A DNA stretch of 64,000 nucleotides from Trichosphaerium sp. ATCC 40318. Taxonomy: Eukaryota; Discosea; Flabellinia; Trichosidae. Positions 11,074 through 20,856 of this stretch are shown here, piece after piece. The translations under genes and the position numbers were made by a program. A model generated the notes under the pieces. That model was not told the origin of the DNA and made no database searches. It saw only the letters and a program-made list of their open reading frames with translations. The stretch covers positions 62,001 through 126,000 of the forward strand of contig JALMLS010000510.1 in NCBI GenBank assembly GCA_038496445.1, in the 5' to 3' direction. Position 1 is the first letter of the stretch, and every line of letters starts with the position of its first letter.

Positions 11074-12302
11074 ATGCTTTCATCCTCAAAACGTGTTAAA
11101 ATCAATGACATTGCCAGTATGAGTTTACTACAACTGCCTACAGAGATATTAGCACATGTACTACGCCAAACAACCAAATCGCGATTTACAGCTTGCCAAA
11201 CATGCCATTTGTTTGCATCTATCGTCCATGATGTTATCGGATATGAAACTATCAGGATTACAACAGTAATTCAAGCGGAATCAGTTCTAAAACATCAGGG
11301 CATTCTCAGACACACTAGAATCGTGCTTGATGGTGGTTGCTTTGATGATAACATCATTAAAAAGTTTGCAAGAGCTCATACACTTGATCTTACGTTCTCT
11401 GATGTGACTGATGAAGGACTGAAAGCAATTGCAGGTGTTCATACCATTCTCCTTAGTCATACTTCAGTATCAGATGAAGGTGTAAAAGCACTTGCTGGTG
11501 TTCATGAAATTAGTCTTGGTAACACTTTAGTAACAGATGAAGGGATTAAAGCGCTTTCTGGAGTTCATACTATTGACCTTTATAACACTTCAGTAACAAA
11601 CGAAGGAATAAAGCTGCTCAACGGTGTTCACACTGTAAATCTTGTCGGGACAACAGTAACAAATGAGGGTATTAAAGCACTTGCTGGAGTACACACTATA
11701 AATCTTGGAGGCACTTTTGTTACAGATGAAGGTTTAATAGCACTTGCTGGTGTTCATACGATAAACCTTGGTGCCACTTTTGTTACAGATGAAGGCATTA
11801 AATGGCTTGCAGGTGTTCATACGATAAATCTTCTGGGCACTTTAGTCACAGATGAAGGCATTAAATGGCTTGCAGGTGTTCATGCAATAACTCTTGAGGG
11901 CACTTCAATTACAGATGAAGGTTTAATAGCACTGGTGTTCATACGATAAACCTTGGAGGCACTTTTGTTACAGATGAAGGCATTAAAGCTCTGAAGGGTG
12001 TTCATGCGATAAATCTTCAAAGAACTTCAGTTACAGATAAAGGCATCCAAGCTCTTGCTGGTGTTCATACGATAAATCTTGAGGGTACTTCAGTAACAGA
12101 TGAAGGCATTAAATGGCTTGCAGGTGCTCATACGATAAACCTTGGAGGCACTTCTGTTACAGATGAAGGCATTAAAGCACTTAAAGGGGCAGATTACATT
12201 GATGTCAGGAATACTCATGTAACAAAAGAAGGAGCTGAAGCACTAATTGGAACCTGTGGCTCTATAAATTTAACAACTGGTGAGAGAAATAGCACAGCCT
12301 AG
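10981..12302 (+). repeat. Direct duplication, copy 1 (partner at 15817-16912)
   Basis: The leader, F-box and first LRRs are nearly identical to the copy 4.8 kb downstream, and the final cap segment is shared as well. The copies differ in the number and order of middle LRR units, which fits unequal exchange within the 63-base units. Confidence 0.8.
11074..12302 (+). pseudogene. F-box/LRR gene with a 4-base frameshift late in the repeats
   Basis: From ATG 11074 the frame encodes an F-box (SLLQLPTEILAHVLRQ, residues about 15-45) and then at least ten 21-residue LRRs of the form GVHTINLGGTFVTDEGIKAL. The open frame ends at 11949 because a repeat that should read GCACTTGCTGGTGTT reads GCACTGGTGTT (about 11931-11941), a 4-base deletion. 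The next frame continues the same repeats for another 110 codons to TAG 12300-12302, ending with a cap segment (GADYIDVRNTHVTKEGAEAL) that is also seen in the copy at 15.9 kb. The gene could still make a truncated 291-aa adaptor, so it is either a recent pseudogene or a shortened allele; an assembly error in the repeat is a third possibility. Function by family: substrate-binding SCF adaptor. Confidence 0.75.
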
Positions 12303-12548
12303 CACATATTTTCGCATCTTGTCACTTCTGTACACTCAGTAAATCTTCAGCTCATGTTTACATCAAACCTAGTGTTCATTTATTTCAATACGTTCATTGT
12401 AAAAATGTGTCATATGCTATTCGGCATCACATACTGCTTGTAGTCAAGATGTAAGAATAAACAGTAAGACACAAACCAAAATCACAAGTACTAAAGAAAA
12501 ATTCTTGGGTAGTAAATTATCTTTATATGAGTGTGACAGTGTCTTTTA

Positions 12549-13719
12549 CTAACTGATAAACAAGTTAAGACAACACAAGAATACCAAAAAGTTGACCACT
12601 AAACAACAAATAGAATTTAACGTATTTGATGAGGAGGGTGTAGCTACAGGTGCACTTGGCGTTTGTGTTGTTGGTGCAGTTGTTGGTGTTGCGGTTGTTG
12701 GTTGTACTGTTGTTTGTGATATTGGAACTGTTGGAACAGCAGTTGTTGGTGCTAGTGTCGCTGGAAGTAGCATTGGAGGTTGCGTTGTAGGAGGTTGCGT
12801 TGTAGGAGGTAGTGTTGTAGGTGGTAATGTTGTCGGAGGGGACGTTGTTGGAGGTAGTGTTGTGGGTGGTAATGTTGTTGGAGGGGATGTTGTTGGAGGT
12901 AGCGTTGTTGGAGGTAATGTTGTCGGAGGGGACGTTGTTGGGGGCAGTGTTGGAGGGAGCGTTGTAGGAGGTTGCGTTGTTGGAGGTAGTGTTGTAGGCG
13001 GTAATGTTGTTGGAGGGAGCGTTGTTGGTGGGGACGTTGTTGGAGGTAACGTTGTTGGAATCAATGTTGGTATCTCAAAACTTACAGAAAATTTATGTGG
13101 GGGTAAGCTTGACTGTGCCGCAGTTACAAAACTACAATACGAAAGAGTTTATATAAATTAACAGAGATTGTGCTATTCGAACATACCTGAATGACGTTGA
13201 ATCGAAAGTGATATTAGTTGGAGGGTTTGTAAAATTATGTGACAATATAGTAAATCCTCAAAGAAACGTTAGAGTACTTAGTTAGGCAAGCTCTAAATAT
13301 AGCATGTTTGGATAGGTACCTCCTATTACTGGTTGATCCATCACACACTCCATTATAAGAGTTGCTGTTTGGCCACTCGTGAAGGTTTCAAGGTCGTATT
13401 GTAAGGAATTTGAGTTAATATCAATTGTATGCTGTATTGAACCTGTAACTAGATACTCTATAGCCGTATCATTAACGATAAAGTTAGGGTTGTTTGGTTC
13501 ATTAGAACTAGAAGATAAAAAATCATTGAAGCCTGGAACACGCAATGTACATATCCCTGAATCGCCTTCGCCTATGTGGATAGGTTAATGAAATGTTACT
13601 AAAAACAGTGCAGCACTCTTTGGTTGTTGTAGCGCTATACAGCTTCTTTGAAATATGTACGTACTTAGAGAAAGCGTTAATGTGAACAGAGTACATAAAC
13701 ATAGAAGTGCTTTAATCAT
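12549..13719 (-). pseudogene. Thr/Pro-rich surface protein gene, arm-A copy, probably spliced incorrectly
   Basis: Starts at 13719 with the signal peptide MIKALLCLCTLFTLTLSL, followed after an intron by an exon (LRVPGFNDFLSSSSNEPN and on), a long PPTTL/PPTTS tract (about 12780-13070) and a hydrophobic tail (NSICCLVVNFLVFLCCLNLF), which suggests a GPI signal or membrane anchor. Compared with the copy at 31315-32300, the acceptor of the second intron is changed: TATAG in the other copy reads TATAT here (13245-13246). No other AG in that exon restores the frame, and skipping the exon gives an early stop. The copy may therefore be non-functional or use an unseen site. Its repeat tract is longer than in arm B (171 versus 108 codons in the last open frame). 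Confidence 0.6.
12780..13070 (-). repeat. Tandem PPTTL/PPTTS/PPTTQ-coding tract
   Basis: About twenty 15-base units coding Pro-Pro-Thr-Thr-X on the minus strand. The other strand also stays open (Val-Val-Gly-Gly repeats), but that is a shadow of the repeat. Confidence 0.85.
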
Positions 13720-15816
13720 CGTGAGAAAATGATAACAATAGATCATCTAATTGACAAAAATAGTAACCAAAATAAAAATTTCAATTAAAAAAAAACTGTT
13801 GCAGAGAAATAATTCTGTGTTGTATATGTCGGATGAGTATCTATATGTAGGCGGTGGCGCCAGTGATACTATTGTAAGATAAAAGCAAGCACTCCGTGTC
13901 ACGCGACATTGACACTCTATTTTTAGAATATATACAACTGGAATGGAATTGTGTTTTCTTTAGTTGATGGCTTTGTTATACCGGATGTAGACAGTAGTAC
14001 AATAGGTCCTTATACCAACTATACAATAACCTTTGTACTTGAACATTTTCGTAATTTAATTTTTGCGGCTTCCACTTTTATTACAGAGCCTTTAAAAAAC
14101 TCTGATTTTTATCCTATTTTTGAGAAACTACCACAGTCGTACTACTGGTTTTTACCCAATTGTCAGTTTAATAACACAAGCTTGTGGCTCCTGTGTCCAC
14201 ATCTAATATTCGTGCTCTTAATAATGAGTTATTCCTAATATAGAAGGTAAATGGTGTAAAGAAACCGTTTTGTAACACCTGGTTTCTAAATTTAGCGATT
14301 GTAAAATACACTTTTACCGACAGCTTGTTCTACTGTACGGTTTCAGAAAGCTTTCGGTTTTGTTGCCGAAATTACGGTAGATTAGCACTGGAGCTCTAAG
14401 AAACTGGTTTTCTACATAACTTGGCAATTCATAAACAGTTCGGTTATGGTTGCGGTGTAAAGGAAAAGTTGTTGGCATTGGAAGCCACTAGACACGTTTT
14501 TACATCCAAACTACTCTCAAATGCTGTTAAAAAACAGCAATCTACAAGTTGAGTGAAAGGACAAACTATTGTCATTGACTCAATTTTTGCTACAGTTTGA
14601 CCTGTGCTGGTGAAGCACAAAATTAGTAGGACTTCAGTAGTCGAGGTTAACCGGCTTTCAAAACCTAAACGCTTAACCGTTTGTAGCTGGAAAAGTATGA
14701 CCTCTAATTTGTACTAACCCGTATTTTGCAGATGCAAATACCACATGTACACTTTTCAGTGTATCAGTAAGTTGTAGCCTACAATTCTTTTTGAAGTGCA
14801 CAAACTTCTTTAGTAAGTAATGCCTTGACTAATTATTCGAGATGGTAGTGAACAGAGCAATGTTCACTCTTGTTCAACCATGCAAGATATGCATTCGTGA
14901 AACATGCCACACCTTATGTAATTTACATGCATGCTACAAATCAGGATTGGTAAAAAGTAGGCTATTGTTAATATAAAATAAGCGTATTCCAGGTTAAACC
15001 TAATGTTCTTCTGTTGTGAATACAAGCAATAATACTCCATTCGAACACAAAAACCCACAAATCCAATAAATATCAGCCCATCAAATTGACCAATTTTCGA
15101 CTGTTTACTGTCGCAGCCAATGTTCATGAAAAATGGAAAAATATTTTAGTAATGTGTACTGCAAATATTACATATTCATTCATAAGTGAAGAACATTAGG
15201 CAGAGCCATGGTTTCAAAAGCATGGATATGTAATAGTGTACTTTGAAGATAAGAGAACTGTCACTATTGTGGCTAACGAAACATAAGGTATAAACTCTCC
15301 TTTACCAAAACACCACAACGAATTGTTTTCTGCATGAATGGTCAAAGACAAGCCATTTTTGCCTAATTGGGTAGTTATTCCTTTTAGGTTGGATACTTTG
15401 AACAGAGTGCAATAAGGAAGTTAACTTGTAACAGTTATGTATCGCATAAATACAAGCTCATTAGGTATATTACTAGCAACCTTTGCTGGTACACTCTTTT
15501 TTAGACGAAGTTTTGTTGTAAGATCTCAAACCACTGATAGCTATTCAAACAAAGGGTCAACTGTCTTCGAATCTTGAAAAAGATGTTGCTTTTGTGTTAC
15601 AAGGTACCACGTACGACTACCCCAATAAGAATAACGACATGCAACCGTACTTTGTATCTTGGAGCCAGCGTAGATAATATCAGAGCGTTAGCACGGTCTA
15701 CCACAGAATTTGACCCAGCCCAGTGATAGACTTAACACCTGAAAGGCAACGCTCTGCTCTCATTTTAGCTGAATTTGCCACGTCATGACTTAAACAATCG
15801 CTCAAGCTAACAGCTT
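13720..15816. other. Long gene-free spacer, first part shared with arm B
   Basis: 13720-14684 belongs to the inverted duplication and matches 30531-31314; a 95-codon plus-strand frame at 13951 is broken in the other copy, so it is probably not a gene. 14685-15816 is unique. A 46-codon ORF starting at 15436 has one hydrophobic stretch (SLGILLATFAGTLFF) but nothing else supports it. No RNA gene recognised. Confidence 0.4.
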
Positions 15817-16912
15817 TGAATCACGCCATTGTTTTAAAGAAAATCACGTGCCAGTAAAGGATCTGCAAATATAATAACTACCCTTTTACGAGACGATATT
15901 ATGCTTTCATCCTCAAAACGTGTTAAAATCAATGACATTGCCAGTATGAGTTTACTACAACTGCCTACAGAGATATTAGCACATATACTACGCTAAACAA
16001 CCAAATCGCGATTTGCAGCTTGCCAAACATGCCACTTGTTTGCATCTATCGTCCATGATGTTATCGGATATGAAACTATCAGGATTACAACAGTAATTCA
16101 AGCGGAATCAGTTCTAAAACATCAGGGCATTCTCAGACACACTAGAATCGCGCTTAATGGTGACTTTGATGACAATATTATAAAAAAGTTTGCAGGTGTT
16201 CATACTATTCTCCTTAGTCATACTTCAGTATCAGATGAAGGTGTAAAAGCACTTGCTGGTGTTCATGAAATTAGTCTTGGTAACACTTTAGTAACAGATG
16301 AAGGGATTAAAGCGCTTTCTGGAGTTCATACTATTGACCTTAAGGACACTTCAGCAACAGGTAAGGATAGTAAAGCGCTTACAGGTGTTCATACAATTTA
16401 TACTTGCTAACACTTTAGTCACAGATGAAGGCATTAAATGGCTTGCAGGTGTTCATGTGATAAACCTTCGGGGCACTTCAGTTACAGATGAAGGTTTAAA
16501 AGCACTTGCAGGTGTTCACACTATTGATCTTTGTATAACTGCTGTAACAGATGACGGCCTTAAATGGCTTGCAGGTGTTCATACAATAAACCTTGGAGGC
16601 ACTTTTGTTACAGATGAAGGCATTAAAGCTCTGAAGGGTGTTCATACGATAAGTCTTCTGGGCACTTTACTTACAGATGAAGGCATTAAAGCTCTTGCTG
16701 GTGTTCATGTGATAAATCTTCAAAGAACTTCAGTTACAGATGAAGGCATTAAAGCTCTTGCTGGTGTTCATACGATAAATCTTGAGGGCACTTCAGTTAC
16801 AGATGAAGGCATTAAAGCACTTAAAGGGGCGAATTACATTGATGTCAGGCATACTCTAGTAACAAAAGAAGGAGCTGAAGCACTAATTGGAACCGGCATT
16901 TTTTTATTTTAA
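15817..16912 (+). repeat. Direct duplication, copy 2 (partner at 10981-12302)
   Basis: Carries the same leader and F-box/LRR body as copy 1. The leader lacks a few bases of copy 1, including one CACGTG. Confidence 0.8.
15901..16912 (+). pseudogene. Decayed F-box/LRR gene
   Basis: The ATG and first 31 codons match the gene at 11074 (MLSSSKRVKINDIASMSLLQ and on), but the codon CAA of the intact copy is TAA here (near 15994), ending the frame in the F-box. The frame then continues open from about 16000 with the same F-box and LRR sequence, shifts again near 16400 (after GVHTIY), and runs in another frame to TAA at 16912 with intact LRRs and the shared cap. Two independent lesions mark it as a pseudogene. 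It may still act as a donor of LRR units for gene conversion. Confidence 0.8.
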
Positions 16913-17156
16913 TTTGCTCCCAAATCTAAGCTGAATACATCAAGCTGTAGCTCTACTGAAAGGTGACGGATGGTAGTCATTTTTCATTAGATTGTTAACA
17001 TGTTTAAGGGTAAAAAAGCAATCACCTAGAACTTGGCATTGTATGTAATCCTAATTAAATAAATATGCTCGAGATTGTTTATTCTTGTTTTTCCAACAAT
17101 AAAGTACAGTAGTCCTAAAAGCAAATTCTTGAATTTGAGTACTTTTTCACGTGATT

Positions 17157-18041
17157 TCAGGACTCCTCAGAATTTCTGAGTCCCTGCTTTTTCCAGGACT
17201 CTCTAACAATACAAGTCATAAGCTCATCTACATTTCGACATGTCTTGGCTGACGTCTCAAAGAAAGGAACCTTGTATTGATCTGCCAGAGCTTGAAACAC
17301 AATTATGAGAAGATGTAAATTTTTTTATTTTATATCAAATGCTTGGCTCACCTTTCCCTTCTTGAGTACTCACTTTTCTTCTTCCATCAAGATCCACTTT
17401 ATTCCCAGCAATAATAACTGGTATCTTGTATCAATAATTAGCTTACAAGACTTTCACAATATCCAATTTACCTTTTCGAAATCAAGTGTTTCTTTTACCC
17501 TCAAAATATCTGGTATATGTGTTGAGATGCATTCTTCAAAACTCTGTCTATTGAGTATAGAATACCCGACAACGAACATATCATATTCTTGTAGATACGC
17601 TGGCCTCAAAGCAGAGTACTATGAAATTCTTACATAAACGAATAGACCTGTGCAGCTGAGTACTTACCTCTTCCTGCCCGGCAGTATCAAGAATTTCTAT
17701 ACGAATGAGCTTTCCATCCACCATGTATTTCTTGCTGCAATGAAATGAGCTGTCACAAAGTACCTACTGTTCACAGCGTACGCATAAGACTAAATAGAAT
17801 ATTAATTTCATTGCTACAATCAAGTGGCATCACGTACGTCTTCAATAGTTGGATCATAATTTGGAACCTACAAATCGTATTTTAACAAGAAAATCAAACC
17901 GTTTCGAATCACGTGCGAATTCGTTGGTCATAAATTGGATAATGAAAGCAGACTTGCCAGCGCCTGTAACCATTAATTATTTTCTCACGAAAAACAATTA
18001 CTACTTGACATACCGCCAACACCAATAAAACATACTTTCAT
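17157..18041 (-). CDS. Ras-like small GTPase without a CaaX box
   Basis: Spliced product of about 190 aa starting MKVCFIGVGGAGKSAFIIQF, with the P-loop GVGGAGKS. The effector region is VPNYDPTIED, switch II is DTAGQEE, then NKVD and ETSAK, the G4 and G5 motifs. The C-terminus (QGLRNSEES, TGA at 17157-17159) lacks a prenylatable cysteine, unlike typical Ras. Two splicing oddities are needed to give this protein: an 8-base exon (17782-17789) between the effector exon and the exon starting KKYMVDGK, and a GC-AG intron (17868-17916, donor GCACGT). The protein is closest in sequence to Ras/Rheb types, but I cannot assign a subfamily; it should cycle GTP and GDP, with location not set by lipidation. 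Confidence 0.8.
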
Positions 18042-18092
18042 GCTAGCGTCGACGCCTCGAACGAAGTTTAAGTTCTGTCAGTGATTAGAAAC

Positions 18093-18302
18093 TTACAAAC
18101 AACAAGAAAAATGTACCCTATCCTTTGCTATGAGTTTAACTACCGCCTCGCATTGTTTACAAACAGTTTTGATATCAATAAGGGTATTATTACTACATTC
18201 ATCCAATACCGCCTTCAATACTTTTCTTGGTAACTGTAAAAGCGGAAAAGACTTTTTAGAACGCTTTTTGTTCTTTTTTGTTTTCCTAATCTTATTACCC
18301 AT
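18093..18302 (-). CDS. Short F-box-like ORF with a basic N-terminus (69 aa)
   Basis: Encodes MGNKIRKTKKNKKRSKK, a lysine/arginine-rich stretch like a nuclear localisation signal, and then FPLLQLPRKVLKAVLDECSN, which fits an F-box start. No substrate-binding module follows before the stop at 18093. It could be the first exon of a longer gene: a GTAAGT donor sits at the end, but it is out of phase with the Ras-like gene just downstream. A truncated F-box gene is equally possible. Confidence 0.35.
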   Translation of the reverse strand: MGNKIRKTKKNKKRSKKSFPLLQLPRKVLKAVLDECSNNTLIDIKTVCKQCEAVVKLIAKDRVHFSCCL

Positions 18303-19020
18303 CCCTTTTGACTATTCACTTGGTTTTTATGAGTCTTAGTATGTATGGGTATTATTGCTCGCGTTTTATGAATTCTGAAATATCATGTCACGTGTGCACA
18401 AATTTATTCTGTAAATTTTTCCGAACAGATTCGTGTGGGGGACAATCCTGTTTTTTCTTGTTCATATTTGTAGTAAAAATACATGTCAATAAAAGTTCAT
18501 TTGTGCTTTAAACTAATGGTTCCAGATAATTGTTGTATTTTCCTAATTGTTTGTGAGTCTCCGTTTTACCTAGTAATTGTTTTGCTTGTTCATTTTAGCT
18601 CTTTAGCTCCACTAAACGCCGGTGTATTGGTAAATAAAAACGGATTAATTGGTTTGCCATGTGTACCTGTTTTGGAACAATTTCTCTTTCACACATTTTT
18701 TTTTTTTTCAAAACTTACTTTGTCAGCAGAAAGTTGAAGTGAACTTCAAAGCAGCATTGTCACGCAGGCTAAAGCGTTGATATTCTCAGTTGAGGATTGA
18801 AACGGTAGTTTGTTGTTTGCAGTAGATTTTTTCACACTTGCTTGATACGGACAAAACGACCATGACATTTACAAGTCATTAGAGATATACATATGTAAAG
18901 TAATGTTAAGACATTAGACTGTTAGTTAATTTGCTATGTGATGAAAAAAAACAATTACTAACAGAGACTTTTTTGTGTTGAAACGGTTGTAAAAAAAATT
19001 TCCTTTTTTTTATTTATTAT
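18303..19020. other. AT-rich spacer
   Basis: Several plus-strand frames of 60-85 codons are open but T-rich and without domains. The 3' flank of the saposin-type gene lies at its right end. No RNA gene recognised. Confidence 0.3.
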
Positions 19021-20443
19021 TTATTGCTCAACAACAGTAAATGTGTTATCACATTCAGCCAATTTGTATGAATCAGCATGGATGGATCCGCATTCACCTT
19101 CACATACTTCAACCTTGGTCTTGTATACACCAGGTGGGAATGGGTAGAACTAACACGAAGATTAATAAAACGCATAAAAACCCAAAGTAGCACGTGAGCA
19201 TTTTTTTTTCGAAGAAAAAGAATTGTAGTAGTTTGAATTGCATTCGGAAAGGATTTAACGTACTTGTTGTGGTTTCAATTCAAAGGTGACACCAATGGAG
19301 TATGTACCAGGTTGTTGGTCAATGATGTAGTGACCGTAACCTTCAAAAAAGAGTCAATCAAAAATGAAATTCAACAAAAGAGTCCCAAGCAAAGCTTGAC
19401 GTACCGACAGGAATACCCTTGGTTGGGAAGATGGAAAAGTGGACTTGACCGGTACCAGTGGCGTTGGTGATCTTGTAGAAAGCTTCAAGGGTAACTTTGC
19501 TACCTACACAACCTTGTTAGCACTCCAATACCGAACTAAAAAAAACTAGAAAGAAGAATGCGGAATTGCTGTATTGTGTACCTCTCTTGACAGTTCTTGG
19601 TTCAACGTTGCAGTTAGCAATAGAACCAGCAGCGTGCTCGGTGTAAGGACAGACTTTGAGGTCTTCACAGGCAATAACTGGCTCAGGATCAATTCTAGAA
19701 GATCCGTTAGAAGTGGTTTTCATCAAATTGTTACGGTTTACACCCAATTCGTTACGAAACGACTTGGAAGTCAACTAGATATGCTACGTACGTATCAACG
19801 GCCTTAATGAAACCTTCAACACCGACAGCATCGCAAACTAGGTTGCATGCAGCACTTTCGAGTCTGTTATGGATTTGGGAGCACAAGGCATCGCAAGATC
19901 CCAAGACACCGCTGTCTAATCAAGTTATTAGTCGTTTTCACCCCGAAAAATGCAACTGCGGCTTTCGGAACTTCTTTTAGAAAATACGCCCTTGTAAGGC
20001 GCTTATCAGCGCCTCAGGCAATGCAACGATTGCAAGAGCTGGTGTTTTAATCAAAAGTAGCACAAAAAGAGCTAAAATGGACTCAGGAAAAGTCGAAAGA
20101 TAGTTCTTTCTCTAAAAAGGCTTTGTTTCGTTTAAAACTACTCGTTTCAGGTTTACGTACTGACGATAATCTCAATAACTTCGTGGATGGTAGAGCCCAT
20201 AAATTCTAGCTAAAAGCTGGAGTAAGAAGGTCGTTTCTTTGGTCGTTGCAAATAAAAAACCCGCCCGCAGGAAGTTTACTCCGAAAGCGGTTTATTGTAT
20301 CGTAGAGCTGATGTACGTACACAGACGTTGCAAACTTCATTTCCCTTGGTAGCGGCAACGCTAGCAGAAAAAGGGGTGATTTGCGTGGAGATAGCAGCAA
20401 ATGATACAGCTAGGACAGCGAGGACTAATAGTGCGAGTTTCAT
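19021..20443 (-). CDS. Secreted saposin-B-type protein with a C-terminal beta-rich (ML-like?) domain
   Basis: Starts MKLALLVLAVLAVSFAA, a signal peptide. The spliced sequence then has EVCNVC joined to LEFMGSTIHEVIEIIV, then GSCDALC and ESAACNLVCDAV: six cysteines in the saposin-B spacing, a lipid-interacting helical fold. After CEDLKVCPY comes a beta-rich region (NCNVEPRTVKRGSKVTLEAF, QVHFSIFPTKGIP, QPGTYSIGVTFELKP, FPPGVYKTKVEVCEGECG) ending FTVVEQ. The PPGVY...C...C...F pattern is reminiscent of ML (MD-2-related lipid-recognition) domains, but I am not sure of that. Introns use GTACGT donors. Role by family: lysosomal or secreted lipid binding, or membrane-active, as in amoebal saposin-like proteins. 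Confidence 0.7.
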
Positions 20444-20856
20444 GGTGTCTAACAAGGAAAAGTCTACGAAATCACCTAAGTTAGTATAACGTTAAGTCAA
20501 TCATAGGCTAATGCTAGCATATTCCTATTTTGGAAAGTTCCTCCGTAGTTGTACAAACACGTTAATGCATTGGTGTAGATGATGAGTGACGCGAATATCA
20601 TAGTCTACAAAGATTCTAACAAAATGACTCGTTTTCGTTTATGGATACCAGAAGTAGCCCTTACACTTCTTTGTTTGTACTTTGAACTGGCTTAACATCG
20701 TCTTTGTTTTGAGTTCACAGTTTAGTTTATTAGTGATAGTACTAACGTTTACCGTGTGGCAGAACCGTATGGAGAAAGTACTGGAGACCTTAAGAGACAA
20801 CAAGATAAACCAACCAGAAACGCTTGTGTAACTTTTTTTTGTAATTTTTTTTATTG
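20444..20856. other. Spacer between two minus-strand genes
   Basis: It contains the upstream region of the saposin-type gene and the 3' flank of the next. No further gene or RNA seen. Confidence 0.3.

Larger units (their letters stand above)
12487..14684 (-). repeat. Inverted duplication, arm A (partner at 30531-32383)
   Basis: Read on the minus strand this stretch matches 30531-32383 along its whole length: noncoding flank, promoter, the Thr/Pro-rich gene and its 3' flank. Length differs mainly in the PTT-coding tract. I see no transposase or obvious terminal inverted repeats at the arm ends. Confidence 0.8.

Noticed and set aside
12592-13161. A 189-codon plus-strand ORF with Val-Val-Gly-Gly repeats
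   Set aside because: It is the complement of the PPTTL-coding tract of the surface-protein gene; its repetitiveness keeps both strands open. The same holds at 2640-2999 and 31877-32266.
13951-14238. A 95-codon plus-strand frame in the inverted duplication
   Set aside because: The frame is broken in the partner arm and there is no recognisable domain.
18041-18302. Possible fusion of the F-box-like ORF to the Ras-like gene just downstream, parallel to the F-box/GTPase gene at 29 kb
   Set aside because: The only donor (GTAAGT) leaves two bases, and the available acceptor then gives an immediate stop; phases do not match.
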